Source: Rhodobacteraceae bacterium UBA6796 (GTDB taxonomy: Bacteria; Pseudomonadota; Alphaproteobacteria; Rhodobacterales; Rhodobacteraceae). Taken from it: 64,000 nt of DNA. Where the stretch lies: NCBI GenBank assembly GCA_002452815.1, contig DKFM01000003.1:62001-126000 (forward strand), written 5' to 3'. The first letter of the stretch is position 1, and each line of letters begins with the position of its first letter. The notes beneath the pieces were generated by a model. It saw only the letters and a program-made list of their open reading frames with translations, was not told the origin of the DNA and searched no databases. This document shows positions 1-10,451 of this stretch, in pieces. A program made the position numbers and the translations under genes.

Positions 1-1
1 G

Positions 2-655
2 GGGGTGACGCGCGAGCCTGCGGTGATCGTCTACAACACCCGTCTGGTGCCGCCCGGCGACGTGCCCACCTCGCGCTTCGATCTGCTGGATCTGTTGCGC
101 CGCGCCGATCAGCGCTATGCCGGGCGGGTCGCCACCTATGATGTCGAGGCGTCCGGGCTGGGCTATCTGTTCGCCTTCGTCGACAGTCTGGAGGCCACAA
201 CCTTCGGCGCGCTGCTGGAAGGTTTCGGGCGGTCGGGCGCGATTGCCACCTGTTGCTCGGCCGAGATCATTCAGGGCGTGTCGCAGGGCCGCTATCTGAT
301 CGCCTACAACGTGCTTGGGTCTTATGCGGACAGTGCGGCCGCGCCGGATGTGGCACGGGTCTGGCCTGCGGATTACACGCTGGTTCTGTCGCGCGGCTAC
401 ATGATCCCGCGCGCGGCGGCGCATCCGGTCGCGGCGGCGGCATTGCTGGATTTCCTACTGTCCACGCAGGGGCAGGCAATCCTGGCGGCCTCGGGTCTGG
501 TGGCCGAGGGCGGTGCCGCGCAGGCGGGGGCGCATGACACCAGCGCCCGTCCCATCCGTATCGCACCCGCGCTGCTGGTCGCGCGCGATCAGCAGAAACG
601 TGCGCAATTCATCCGCCGCTGGCGCGAGACCTTCCCGAACGGGCAGGGCGGCTAA
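2..655 (+). CDS. ABC transporter periplasmic substrate-binding protein, 5' end cut by the window
   Basis: The reading frame is open from the first bases, so the signal peptide and N-terminal lobe lie outside the window. The visible 217 or so residues look like the C-terminal half of a type 2 periplasmic binding protein of the iron/thiamine class. The stretch FLLSTQGQAILAASGLV is the typical closing helix of these proteins, and the end is basic (RAQFIRRWRETFPN). It should deliver a small ligand to an inner-membrane ABC permease, but none of the transporter genes is in view and the ligand cannot be read from this half. A GTG codon at position 5 is in frame but is probably internal. A 116-bp gap separates it from the ATPase operon on the same strand. 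Confidence 0.6.
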   Translation, partial: GVTREPAVIVYNTRLVPPGDVPTSRFDLLDLLRRADQRYAGRVATYDVEASGLGYLFAFVDSLEATTFGALLEGFGRSGAIATCCSAEIIQGVSQGRYLIAYNVLGSYADSAAAPDVARVWPADYTLVLSRGYMIPRAAAHPVAAAALLDFLLSTQGQAILAASGLVAEGGAAQAGAHDTSARPIRIAPALLVARDQQKRAQFIRRWRETFPNGQGG

Positions 656-708
656 CCCTGCGGTCGGGCAAGCGAATGTGACCTACGCGCAGGCTGCAAA
701 GCGTTTGA

Positions 709-2674
<1,966 letters not shown>

Positions 2675-2678
<4 letters not shown>

Positions 2679-2959
2679 CCCAGACCCCGCAAGACCCCGA
2701 TCATCTGGCCGAAGCCGCCCGCCGCGCCGCCGAACGCGCCGCCCTTGGCCGGGCCGACCCGGAGCCGTCACTGGGCGCACGGCTGGGCCAGATCGGCATT
2801 CTGGGCTGGGCCATCGTGGTGCCGATCCTGCTGGGGCTGGTGCTGGGCCGCTGGCTGGATCATCGGTTCGGCACCGGCGTGTTCTTCTCGGCGCCGGGCA
2901 TTGGCCTGGGTGCGGTGATCGGCTTTCACGCGGCGTGGAAATGGATGCACCGAACATGA
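2675..2959 (+). CDS. atpQ: N-type ATPase accessory membrane protein AtpQ (AtpI-like)
   Basis: 94-aa membrane protein with a charged cytoplasmic N-terminus (about 35 residues) and two predicted transmembrane helices: ILGWAIVVPILLGLVLGRWL, then a second starting near VFFSAPGIGLGAVIGF. The GRWLDHRFG linker resembles the AtpI family, which helps assemble the c-ring. In N-ATPase operons this gene is called atpQ and always precedes atpR. It is translationally coupled on both sides by ATGA overlaps. Assignment rests on topology plus operon position. Confidence 0.82.
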
Positions 2960-3249
2960 GCGTGACCTTCTACACCCTGACCAATCTGCCCCTGCCCGCG
3001 CTGGCCGCAGTGGGCCTTGCCGCCGGGCTGGTGCTGGGCGCTGTGCATTTCCTCAGCCTGCATCGGGTGACGCGGATCTATACCGCGGGCGGGGCGGTGC
3101 TGACTGCGCTGGCGCTGCAACTGGCGCGGTTTGGCCTGTTGGTCGCGGGGCTGGCGGCGCTGGCGCAACTGGGCGCCGTGCCCCTGCTGGCGGGCGCCTT
3201 GGGCATTCTGGCCGCCCGTGCCTGGGTGCTGCGGAGGGCGCGCGCATGA
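2956..3249 (+). CDS. atpR: N-type ATPase accessory membrane protein AtpR
   Basis: 97-aa, strongly hydrophobic protein with three predicted membrane helices. The start was chosen at the ATG that overlaps the atpQ stop (ATGA); an in-frame ATG 15 bases upstream is less likely. AtpR exists only in N-ATPase operons. A membrane-embedded arginine, here in LALQLARFGLLV, is the family feature and has been proposed to contact the carboxylates of the c subunit during ring assembly. It overlaps atpB by four bases. It is too divergent to assign without its neighbours. Confidence 0.82.
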   Translation: MSVTFYTLTNLPLPALAAVGLAAGLVLGAVHFLSLHRVTRIYTAGGAVLTALALQLARFGLLVAGLAALAQLGAVPLLAGALGILAARAWVLRRARA

Positions 3250-3956
3250 ATTCGCCGCTGACCCTTGAAACCCTGTTTCACATCGGCCCGGTGCCGGTGA
3301 CCCTGCCGGTCGTCGTCACCTGGGGCATCATCGCCGCCACGACGCTGTTTTGCCTGCTCGCCACCCGCCGGCTGAGCGTGACGCCCGGCAAGCTGCAACT
3401 GGTGCTGGAACTTCTGGTCACCGGCATCGAGGGGCAGATCCGCGATACGATGCAACGCGACCCCGCCCCCTATCGCGCGCTGATCGGCACGATCTTCATC
3501 TTCGTGCTGCTGGCCAACTGGTCCTCGCTGATCCCAGGCGTCGAGCCACCCACCGCCGCGCTGGAAACCGATGCGGCGCTGGCGCTGATCGTCTTTGTCG
3601 CGACGATCTGGTTTGGCATCCGCGCGCGCGGCCTGGCGGGCTATCTGCGCACCTTCGCCGAGCCAAGCTGGGTGATGATCCCGCTCAACCTGATCGAACA
3701 GATCACCCGCACCTTCTCGCTCGTGGTGCGGCTGTTCGGCAATGTGATGAGCGGCGTCTTCGTCGTCGGCATCATCCTGTCGCTGGCCGGTCTGCTGGTG
3801 CCGATCCCGCTGATGGCGCTGGATGTGCTGACCGGCGCCGTGCAGGCCTATATCTTTGCGGTGCTCAGCACCGTCTTCATCGGGGCCGCCGCGGGCGAAG
3901 CCCCCCTCCGCCAGTCGTCCGAACCGAAAGGGACCGCGCATGACCAATCTGATTGA
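3246..3956 (+). CDS. atpB: N-type ATPase subunit a
   Basis: Stator membrane subunit forming the two ion half-channels next to the c-ring. The 236-aa product has five or six hydrophobic helices. The essential arginine of the a-subunit motif is R162 in FSLVVRLFGNVMSG, matching Arg210 of the E. coli protein. The TFAEPSWVMIPLNLIEQIT segment before it is typical. It starts in an overlap with atpR and runs 17 bases into atpE, an unusually long overlap inside this operon. Confidence 0.92.
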   Translation: MNSPLTLETLFHIGPVPVTLPVVVTWGIIAATTLFCLLATRRLSVTPGKLQLVLELLVTGIEGQIRDTMQRDPAPYRALIGTIFIFVLLANWSSLIPGVEPPTAALETDAALALIVFVATIWFGIRARGLAGYLRTFAEPSWVMIPLNLIEQITRTFSLVVRLFGNVMSGVFVVGIILSLAGLLVPIPLMALDVLTGAVQAYIFAVLSTVFIGAAAGEAPLRQSSEPKGTAHDQSD

Positions 3957-4188
3957 AATCGTCTCCATCCTTGCCGCCGCGCTGGCCGTGTCCTTCGGCG
4001 CGATCGGCCCGGCCCTGGCCGAGGGCCGCGCCGTGGCCGCCGCGATGGATGCCATCGCCCGCCAGCCCGAGGCCGCGGGCACGCTGTCGCGCACCCTGTT
4101 CGTCGGTCTGGCGATGATCGAGACGATGGCGATCTACTGTCTGGTGATTGCGCTGCTGGTGCTGTTCGCCAATCCTTTCGTGCAGTAA
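3940..4188 (+). CDS. atpE: N-type ATPase subunit c (ion-carrying rotor subunit)
   Basis: 82-aa two-helix hairpin. The loop ARQPEAAG (RQP) separates helix 1 (residues 5-40) from helix 2 (50-78). The ion-carrying carboxylate is E61 in GLAMIETMAIY, and a second carboxylate E28 (GPALAEGRA) sits in helix 1 where sodium-specific c subunits carry Gln. Two facing glutamates plus Tyr66 are typical of N-ATPase c subunits. The start is the ATG giving MTNLIEIVS; upstream in-frame codons lie inside atpB. Whether the ion is Na+ or H+ cannot be decided from sequence alone. Confidence 0.93.
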   Translation: MTNLIEIVSILAAALAVSFGAIGPALAEGRAVAAAMDAIARQPEAAGTLSRTLFVGLAMIETMAIYCLVIALLVLFANPFVQ

Positions 4189-4201
4189 CCGGACCCGTGC
4201 C

Positions 4202-4936
4202 ATGCAGATAGACTGGTGGACGCTCGGGCTGCAGACGGTCAATGTTCTGGTGCTGATCTGGGTGCTGGGGCGGTTCTTGTTCCGCCCGGTGGCACGGATC
4301 ATCGCCGAACGGCAGGCGCTGGCCGGGGCCGATCTGGCGAAGGCGAAGGCCGCGCTGGCCGAGGCCGAGGCCAGCCGTGATGCCGCCCGTGCTGCGGCGG
4401 CCGATCTGGCCGCGCAGCGCCAGCAGATGCTGGCCGCCGCCCAGGCCGAAGCGGCCCATCAGAAGGAAACCCTGCTCGCCGCCGCGCAATCCGAGGCCGA
4501 AGCCGCGCGCCGCACGGCGCTGGCCGATCTGGCCCAGGCCCGTGCCGATCAGGCCCGCGCGCTGTCCGATCAGGCCGCACTTCTGGCGGGCGACATTGCC
4601 GCGCGGCTGCTGCAGCGGCTGCCCGAAGAGGCCCGGATCATGGGCTTCATCGACGGGCTGGCCGCGGCGGTCGCAGCCCTGCCCGAGGCCACCCGGGCCA
4701 GCATCGGGGCCGAGGGACCGCTGCGTCTGCGCGCGGCCCGGGCGCTGAGCGAATCCGAGTCTGACGCGCTGAACGCCGCGCTGGCGCAGGTGCTGGGCCG
4801 CCCTGTCACGCTGGCCCCCGAGGTTGACCCTGCGCTGATCGCGGGGCTTGAACTCGAAACCCCGCATGCGGTGGTCCACAACAATTTCCGTGCCGATCTG
4901 GCGCGTATCGCGCAGGAGCTGACCCGGCATGACTGA
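4202..4936 (+). CDS. atpF: N-type ATPase subunit b with delta-like C-terminal domain
   Basis: Peripheral stalk subunit, 244 aa, far longer than the roughly 155-160 aa of a plain b subunit. One membrane anchor (residues 10-28) is followed by a long Ala/Glu/Gln/Arg coiled coil (about 30-165). The last 70 residues resemble the C-terminal domain of subunit delta: [19 protein letters not shown], then [12 protein letters not shown], which parallels the delta pattern of a basic strand followed by (D)PxLIGG. No separate delta gene exists in the operon, so the fused domain may link the stalk to the alpha subunits. The start gives MQIDWWTLG, 13 bases after atpE. Confidence 0.9.
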   Translation: MQIDWWTLGLQTVNVLVLIWVLGRFLFRPVARIIAERQALAGADLAKAKAALAEAEASRDAARAAAADLAAQRQQMLAAAQAEAAHQKETLLAAAQSEAEAARRTALADLAQARADQARALSDQAALLAGDIAARLLQRLPEEARIMGFIDGLAAAVAALPEATRASIGAEGPLRLRAARALSESESDALNAALAQVLGRPVTLAPEVDPALIAGLELETPHAVVHNNFRADLARIAQELTRHD

Positions 4937-6482
4937 GGACAGATCCCGCGATGCAGCAACGCCCGACTGGCTGGACCACGGCCGCAATGTGCTGGCCCGC
5001 ACCGCGCTGGCGCCGCAGGCCGAGGCCATCGGCCGCGTGCGCCAGACCGCCGACGGGATCGCCCATGTCACCGGCCTGCCCGATGTGCGGCTGAATGCGC
5101 TGCTGCGGTTCGAAGGCGGGCAATATGGGTTTGCGCAGGCGCTCGACCGGGACGAGATCGCGGCCGTTCTGCTGGATGACACCGCGGCGGTCACCGCCGG
5201 TCAGCGGGTCGTCGACACCGGCGAGGTGCTGCAGGTGCCGGTGGGCGAGGCGCTGTTGGGGCGGGTGGTCGACCCGCTGGGGCGACCGCTGGATGGCGGC
5301 CCCGCCCTGGGGCAGACCGAGACCTGGCCGATCGAACGCCCGGCGCCCGCGATCATCGAACGCGATCCGGTCTCGGACCCGGTCGAAACCGGGGTGCTGG
5401 TGGTGGACGCGCTGTTTGCCCTGGGCCGGGGCCAGCGCGAGCTGATCGTGGGCGACCGTGCCACCGGCAAGACCGCGCTGGCCGTCGATGCGATCATCAA
5501 CCAGAAAAACAGCGATGTGATCTGCGTCTATGTCGCCATCGGCCAGCGCGCAACCGCGGTCGAGCGGGTGATCGAAGCGGTGCGCAAATATGGTGCGCCC
5601 GAACGCTGCATCTTCGTCGTGGGGGGGGCTTCTGCCGCGCCTGGGCTGCAATGGATCGCCCCCTTCGCGGGCATGAGCATGGCGGAATATTTCCGCGACC
5701 GGGGCCAGCACGCGCTGATCGTGATCGACGATCTGACGCATCACGCCGCCACCCACCGTGAACTGGCCCTGCTGACGCGCGAGCCGCCGGGGCGCGAGGC
5801 CTATCCGGGCGATGTGTTCTATCTGCACGCGCGCCTGCTGGAGCGGGCCGCGAAGATGTCGGCGGAAAGGGGTGGCGGTTCGCTGACCGCGCTGCCGATT
5901 GCCGAAACCGATGCGGGCAACCTGTCGGCCTATATCCCGACCAACCTGATTTCGATCACCGACGGACAGATCGTGCTGTCGAGCCATCTGTTCGCCGCCA
6001 ACCAGCGCCCGGCGGTCGATGTCGGCCTGAGCGTCAGCCGCGTGGGCGGCAAGGCGCAGAAGGCGGCGCTGCGCAGTGTTTCGGGGCGGGTGCGGCTCGA
6101 TTACGCGCAGTTTCTGGAGCTGGAGATGTTCACCCGCTTCGGCGGTATTTCCAACACCCGCGTCAAGGCGCAGATCACCCGGGGCGAGAGGATCCGCGCG
6201 CTGCTGACCCAGCCGCGCTATGCCAATCTGCGGATGGTTGATCAGGTCGCGCTGCTGGCGGCGCTGGCCGAGGGCGTGTTCGACACACTGCCGCCCGAGG
6301 CGCTGGCCGATCTGCGCGCGCAACTGCCCGGCTATCTGGATGCGCAGGGCGGCGATCTGCTGGCCGATCTGGCGCAAAGCGGCCAGTTGGACGCGCCGGG
6401 GCGCAAGGCGCTGGCGGAACTGGTGGCCGGTCTGGCGCGGCAGATGGTGCCGGGCACTCCGGCCCCCGGGCCTGCGCCATGA
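4929..6482 (+). CDS. atpA: N-type ATPase subunit alpha
   Basis: Non-catalytic nucleotide-binding subunit (517 aa). The P-loop GDRATGKT is near residues 175-182, and the alpha-specific arginine-finger segment [13 protein letters not shown] is present. The [17 protein letters not shown] run is diagnostic for alpha. The N-terminus is about normal and begins eight bases before the atpF stop, so translation is coupled. Gene order b-alpha-gamma without delta is consistent with an N-ATPase. Confidence 0.93.
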   Translation: MTEDRSRDAATPDWLDHGRNVLARTALAPQAEAIGRVRQTADGIAHVTGLPDVRLNALLRFEGGQYGFAQALDRDEIAAVLLDDTAAVTAGQRVVDTGEVLQVPVGEALLGRVVDPLGRPLDGGPALGQTETWPIERPAPAIIERDPVSDPVETGVLVVDALFALGRGQRELIVGDRATGKTALAVDAIINQKNSDVICVYVAIGQRATAVERVIEAVRKYGAPERCIFVVGGASAAPGLQWIAPFAGMSMAEYFRDRGQHALIVIDDLTHHAATHRELALLTREPPGREAYPGDVFYLHARLLERAAKMSAERGGGSLTALPIAETDAGNLSAYIPTNLISITDGQIVLSSHLFAANQRPAVDVGLSVSRVGGKAQKAALRSVSGRVRLDYAQFLELEMFTRFGGISNTRVKAQITRGERIRALLTQPRYANLRMVDQVALLAALAEGVFDTLPPEALADLRAQLPGYLDAQGGDLLADLAQSGQLDAPGRKALAELVAGLARQMVPGTPAPGPAP

Positions 6483-7339
6483 CGGGGCGGCTGGTCGATG
6501 TCGAAAGCCGGATCGGCACGGTCCACAAGCTCTCGGCGGTGATTGCGGCGATGCGCGGGATTGCCGCCGCGCGGGTGCAGGAGGCGCAGCGGCACTTGGC
6601 CAGCATCCGCGCCTTTTCCGACACGATCGGCGGGGCGATCGGGCAGGCGCTGGCGCTGATGCCCGCCACCGACCGCGCGGCGCCGGGTCCGGCCGGGCCG
6701 GGCAGCCATGCCATCGTGGCCTTCTGTGCCGAGCAGGGCTTTGCCGGCGCGTTCAGCGAGCGGATTCTGACCGCGGCATCGGCGTTGATGGCGCAAGATC
6801 CGGCGCGGCGGCACGATCTGCTGATCATGGGCGACCGTGGCCTTCTGGCGGCCGAGGCGCAGGGGCAGGCGGTGGCCTGGTCGGCGCCGATGATCGCGCA
6901 TCCCGATCAGGCGGCGGCGCTTGCCGACCGGATCACCGACGCGCTTTATCGCCGGATGACCGAAGAACAGCTGGTGAAGATCACCGTGATCTGCGCGCAG
7001 CCGGATGGGCCGGAAGAGGGAATGCCCCAGACCCGCCAGTTGCTGCCCTTCGATCTGAGCCGCTTTGTGCAGCCCGCGCAGGCCGCGGCCCCGCGCATCG
7101 CGCTGCCCGCACCGGCGCTGTTGGCCCGCCTGATCGAGGAATATGTCTTCGCCGAACTGAGCGAGGCCGTGATGCTGTCCTTCGCCGCCGAGAACCGTGC
7201 CCGGATGCGGGCGATGATCGCCGCGCAAAGCAACGTCAATGACACGCTGGACGGGCTGATTACCCGCGGGCGCCAGCTGCGCCAGCAGGAAATCACCGAT
7301 GAAATCGTCGAACTGGCGATGGGCAGCCTGACCGCTTAG
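6479..7339 (+). CDS. atpG: N-type ATPase subunit gamma
   Basis: Central rotor shaft, 286 aa. The N-terminal helix ([20 protein letters not shown]) and the C-terminal helix with [21 protein letters not shown] are the two strands of the gamma coiled coil; the latter corresponds to the conserved SEnxxRMxAMxxAtxNA motif. The middle is less conserved, as usual for N-ATPase gamma subunits. It is the last gene of the operon. Its stop overlaps by four bases the stop of the convergent PHP gene, leaving no room for an independent terminator between them. Confidence 0.9.
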   Translation: MTGRLVDVESRIGTVHKLSAVIAAMRGIAAARVQEAQRHLASIRAFSDTIGGAIGQALALMPATDRAAPGPAGPGSHAIVAFCAEQGFAGAFSERILTAASALMAQDPARRHDLLIMGDRGLLAAEAQGQAVAWSAPMIAHPDQAAALADRITDALYRRMTEEQLVKITVICAQPDGPEEGMPQTRQLLPFDLSRFVQPAQAAAPRIALPAPALLARLIEEYVFAELSEAVMLSFAAENRARMRAMIAAQSNVNDTLDGLITRGRQLRQQEITDEIVELAMGSLTA

Positions 7340-8262
7340 GCGATTTCGCGCCAGATCGGGTTCGACCAGGCCCGTCGCCCCGCCGCGTCGATCAGCGTCA
7401 CGCGAATCCAGGGCGAATGGGCAAAGCGCGTCAGGTCGATCGTGCTGCGGGTCAGCGAATGGCCGTGATGGGCCAGCGCGGCGCAGCCATGGCCCTGCAC
7501 GATGACCGAGGCAACCGCGCTGCTTTCAACCGTGATCCGGTCCGCGTTCCAGCTGACCTGCCGGAATTCGGGGCCTTGGGTCGAATAGTGCTCGCCCGCC
7601 TTCAGCGCGGCCAGCAGGGCCTCGGGGGTGTTTTCGAGCGCGTTCACCATGACCCAGCCGCCGAAATGGTCGGGTTCGGAAAAATGCGCGTCATCGGTGG
7701 CGACGGCACTCAACCGGCGACCTTCGCTGAGCAGCAGATCCAGCGTCAGGAACCCTTCGCCACGGTCGCAACCGGTGGCGCAGCCGTGGTTGTAAACCTC
7801 GACCGCATGGGCGGCTTCAAGGCTGCGGGCATCGTCTTGCGTCAGGCCGGACCAATGCGGATGGGCAATGGCAACGAAGGCGCCCGCCTCGACCGCGCGG
7901 CGGGCGATTTCGGGGCCGGTCTCTTGGTCGTGCACCGGAAAGAAATCGGGGCTGCGGGCGGGGGCGAAATCGGCGGGCAGGCCGACCGCCAGAATATGCC
8001 ACACCTCGCCGTTCTGCAGCGGGCCGGAATGCAGCTCGGCCCCCAGCAGGGTGGTGAAGCCTTCGGTGCGGAACGGCAGCGTGTCGGCGATCGGATAGCC
8101 GTAAAGCCCCACGAAATGATCGGTCAGCGCCATGAAATCATAGCCTTCGGCGCGGTAACGGCGGCAGACCTCGGCCGGTTCCAGCACGCCGTCGGACAGC
8201 GTCGAATGGGTATGCAGGTTGCCACGGAAGAACGGGCGGGCGGTGTCGAAAAGCTGGTTCAT
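7336..8262 (-). CDS. PHP-domain phosphoesterase, probable Pho-regulon member
   Basis: 308-aa cytoplasmic protein of the polymerase-and-histidinol-phosphatase (PHP) fold. Visible metal-binding motifs are NLHTHSTLSDG near the N-terminus, ALTDH about 30 residues later, an AHPHW and a late DAH. Together they form a tri- or binuclear metal site that hydrolyses phosphate esters. The ATG giving MNQLFDTARP was preferred because GAGG lies six bases upstream; another ATG four codons earlier has no good ribosome site. A strong Pho-box-like site lies 40 nt upstream, so induction by phosphate starvation is likely. PHP enzymes are known to open cyclic phosphates (PhnPP), so a role in the nearby C-P lyase pathway is possible but unproven. 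Confidence 0.8.
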   Translation of the reverse strand: MNQLFDTARPFFRGNLHTHSTLSDGVLEPAEVCRRYRAEGYDFMALTDHFVGLYGYPIADTLPFRTEGFTTLLGAELHSGPLQNGEVWHILAVGLPADFAPARSPDFFPVHDQETGPEIARRAVEAGAFVAIAHPHWSGLTQDDARSLEAAHAVEVYNHGCATGCDRGEGFLTLDLLLSEGRRLSAVATDDAHFSEPDHFGGWVMVNALENTPEALLAALKAGEHYSTQGPEFRQVSWNADRITVESSAVASVIVQGHGCAALAHHGHSLTRSTIDLTRFAHSPWIRVTLIDAAGRRAWSNPIWREIA

Positions 8263-8301
8263 GAAGGTCCTCATTGGTTGGCGCGGTCATCGCGCGGGAT
8301 C

Positions 8302-8319
8302 GCGACAGCGGTGTGACAG
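8302..8319 (-). promoter_or_regulatory. Pho-box-like site upstream of the PHP gene
   Basis: Minus-strand sequence CTGTCACACCGCTGTCGC. It has two 7-bp half-sites spaced 11 bp apart (CTGTCAC and CTGTCGC) and matches 14 of 18 positions of the enteric Pho box. It is 40 nt upstream of the preferred start of the PHP gene. The A-rich spacer of the consensus is replaced by ACCG. Confidence 0.6.
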
Positions 8320-8334
8320 TGTCGTGCCGGTGTC

Positions 8335-8913
8335 ATGAAATTCTGCGATGTGGCGGGGATGATAGATCTGACACGCCTTCCGCAGATGATTGCCGCGCAG
8401 GACTGGACGGGCGCCGCACAGCTGTTGCGGCGTGCGGCGGCGCATCCGGCCGCCCCCGCGCAGGTGCATTACAACCTGGCCAAGGTGCTGGAGGCGCAGG
8501 GCCAGGCCGATCAGATGTTGCCCTGGCTGCGGCGTGCGGTGCTGCGCGATCCGAACTATGGGCGGGCCTGGTTTGAAATCGGCCGTGCCGAGGTTGCGAC
8601 CGGCGACCTGCCCGCGGCACGGCTGGCGTTTCGTCAGGCCTGGGCGCTGGACCCGCGCGATGGGGATGCGGCGCGCAACCTGATGCGCGTGGCGCTGCGG
8701 CTGGGCGAATGGGCGGAGGCGGCGCGGGCCGCCGCCGCGCTGCCCGAAACCGATGCCGAGGCACTGGCCGCGCGCTATCGCTGTGCCTGCGAGATGGGCG
8801 AACCGGCCGCGGAATTGCGCGCGCGTCTGCTGACCGATCCGCAGATCCGGCCGGTGGCGCTCAAGGCGCTGACGCGGGTTGCGAAAGGGGCATTGCCGCT
8901 GCGGCTGGGCTGA
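8335..8913 (+). CDS. Tetratricopeptide-repeat protein
   Basis: 192-aa soluble protein without signal peptide. Residues about 38-72 (AQVHYNLAKVLEAQGQADQM) and 73-105 (DPNYGRAWFEIGRAEVATGD) are two clear TPR units, with a degenerate third after ALDPRDGDAARNLMR. TPR arrays mediate protein-protein contacts; no enzymatic domain is visible. The gene is divergent from the PHP gene and its ATG lies within 16 bp of the Pho-box-like site, so shared regulation is possible. A second ATG eight codons later may be the true start. The partner is unknown. It converges on the next gene with a three-base gap. Confidence 0.72.
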   Translation: MKFCDVAGMIDLTRLPQMIAAQDWTGAAQLLRRAAAHPAAPAQVHYNLAKVLEAQGQADQMLPWLRRAVLRDPNYGRAWFEIGRAEVATGDLPAARLAFRQAWALDPRDGDAARNLMRVALRLGEWAEAARAAAALPETDAEALAARYRCACEMGEPAAELRARLLTDPQIRPVALKALTRVAKGALPLRLG

Positions 8914-8916
8914 GGT

Positions 8917-9615
8917 TCAGGCGCGGAAATTCTTGCGGTAGTGGCCGGGGGTGGCCTGCAGCGCCTCTTGAATGCTGCGGCTTTCGGCGACTTCGTCGGG
9001 GCTCATCGTGGCCAGTGCCAGCCCGGGCTGGCCGCGCGGCACCGCGATCACCTGCGCCACCGGAGTGCCCGCAGGCAGGGTGCCTTCGAAATCGGGCGCG
9101 GTCCAGAGCGCGGGAAAATGCACATAGCCCAGAGCGAAGCGGTCTGCGCTGACCAGCCCCGAAAGCGTGACGAAGGGCAGATCGGCGCGGTTGAGCGGAT
9201 GGGTGAACAGCAAGTCCCACCCTTCCGGCGCCTGCAACGTCCAGAAATTGGTGAATTTGATTACCAGCGCGCCGGGGGCCAGTGGCAAGGGCGCGCCCTG
9301 CGCCTGTTCGGGCACATGAGCGCCCAGCGGCGCGCGGGTGATCGGCGCATCGGTGATGACGGGCGGGTCCCAGTCCCAGCTGATTTGACCGCCCGCGACA
9401 TGCAGATCGGTCGCCAGCGGGATCATCAGCCCCAGCCCCATCGCATCCAGAAACGGCGGGCAGTGTTTCAGCGTGCGGATCGGAGCGCCGCCCAGGCTGG
9501 GGGCCTCGACCTGCGCGGGCATCTCGCGCAGCCAGTCGGGCAGCATCCGCCCGGCGGGCTGTGGTTTGGGCAAGATCGGTTCCAGCGCGGGATGACAGCG
9601 TGCGATGATCTGCAT
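8917..9615 (-). CDS. Uncharacterised protein (DUF6065-like) in ABC-transporter operon
   Basis: 232-aa soluble protein without signal peptide or membrane helix. The segment TLKHCPPFLDAMGLGLMIPL followed by a GGQISWDWDPP run and a C-terminal TPGHYRKNF reminds me of DUF6065-type proteins, but I am not certain. Its ATG overlaps the stop of the upstream permease gene (TGATG), so it is translationally coupled as the last gene of the transporter operon. No catalytic motif is recognised. A role in handling the imported substrate is only an inference from position. Confidence 0.6.
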   Translation of the reverse strand: MQIIARCHPALEPILPKPQPAGRMLPDWLREMPAQVEAPSLGGAPIRTLKHCPPFLDAMGLGLMIPLATDLHVAGGQISWDWDPPVITDAPITRAPLGAHVPEQAQGAPLPLAPGALVIKFTNFWTLQAPEGWDLLFTHPLNRADLPFVTLSGLVSADRFALGYVHFPALWTAPDFEGTLPAGTPVAQVIAVPRGQPGLALATMSPDEVAESRSIQEALQATPGHYRKNFRA

Positions 9616-10451
9616 CAGGGTCCCTTGGCGGCTTCGCGGCGTTTCAACAGGGCATGCCCTAACGCGAAGCTGACCGTCAACAGGATGATGACCGCGCCGA
9701 CCGCGTTGATCACCGGCGGGTGGCCGTTGGGGTTGCGCGCCATCGCGCCGATCTCGGTGGCGAAGGTGCAGGCACCGCCCTTGGCAAACATCGTGGTGTT
9801 GTAGTTTTCGAGCGACGCCATGAACGAGATCACCCCCGCCGAGATCAGCGCAGGCGCCAGAAACGGCAGGGTGATGCGCAGAAAACTGCGCAGCGCCGAG
9901 GCGCCCAGATCGCGCGCGGCTTCCTCCAGCTCGACCGGCTGGCGTTGCAGCCGCGCCATCAGCACCAGCATCGGATAGCCCGCAATGAAGGTGGCCTGCG
10001 CCATGATGATGGTGAACAGCCCCGCGTTCACCCCCAGCCGCCCCCAGAACACCAGCGCCGACAGGCCCAGCACGATCCCCGGCGCCAGCATCGGCGACAG
10101 CAGAACCCACCACAACAACCCGTTGGCGCGCGACTGCCAGCGCGTCAGCATCACCGCGCCCGACAGCCCCATCACCAGGGCCAGCGGCACGACAATCGCC
10201 GCCACGCTCAGCGAATTGCCGAAACAGCCGATGAACCGGCCCCGATCCAGCACGCGCAGCACCGGGTCTGCACGCAGCTCGGCCTCGGGCATCCAGAAGA
10301 AGCGATACCATTTCGTCGTGAACCCGTGCCATTCGGTGACCGACGGCGGCGAGATTTCGTTGAACGAACTCAGCACCATCAGCAAAAGCGGCGCGAACAT
10401 GAAGGCCAGAAAGGCCCAGGTATAAGCGTTGAGCAGCCGGTTCGATGTCAT
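9615..10451 (-). CDS. ABC transporter permease, PotC-like
   Basis: 278-aa inner-membrane permease with six predicted helices. The EAA loop reads EEAARDLGASALRSFLRITLP, the contact site for the ATPase. The start chosen (MTSNRLLNAYTW) overlaps the stop of the upstream permease gene by four bases. It belongs to the spermidine/putrescine-type (PotC) family, which also includes transporters of 2-aminoethylphosphonate (PhnV) and other compounds. Operon order is SBP, ATPase, long permease, this permease, then an uncharacterised gene. The ligand is unknown; the phosphonate setting argues against assuming polyamines. Confidence 0.85.
   Translation of the reverse strand: MTSNRLLNAYTWAFLAFMFAPLLLMVLSSFNEISPPSVTEWHGFTTKWYRFFWMPEAELRADPVLRVLDRGRFIGCFGNSLSVAAIVVPLALVMGLSGAVMLTRWQSRANGLLWWVLLSPMLAPGIVLGLSALVFWGRLGVNAGLFTIIMAQATFIAGYPMLVLMARLQRQPVELEEAARDLGASALRSFLRITLPFLAPALISAGVISFMASLENYNTTMFAKGGACTFATEIGAMARNPNGHPPVINAVGAVIILLTVSFALGHALLKRREAAKGP

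Noticed and set aside
8317..8340. A plus-strand Pho box (TGTC repeated 11 bp apart) for the TPR gene
   Set aside because: It would overlap the TPR start codon and matches only 11 of 18 positions; the minus-strand site is better.
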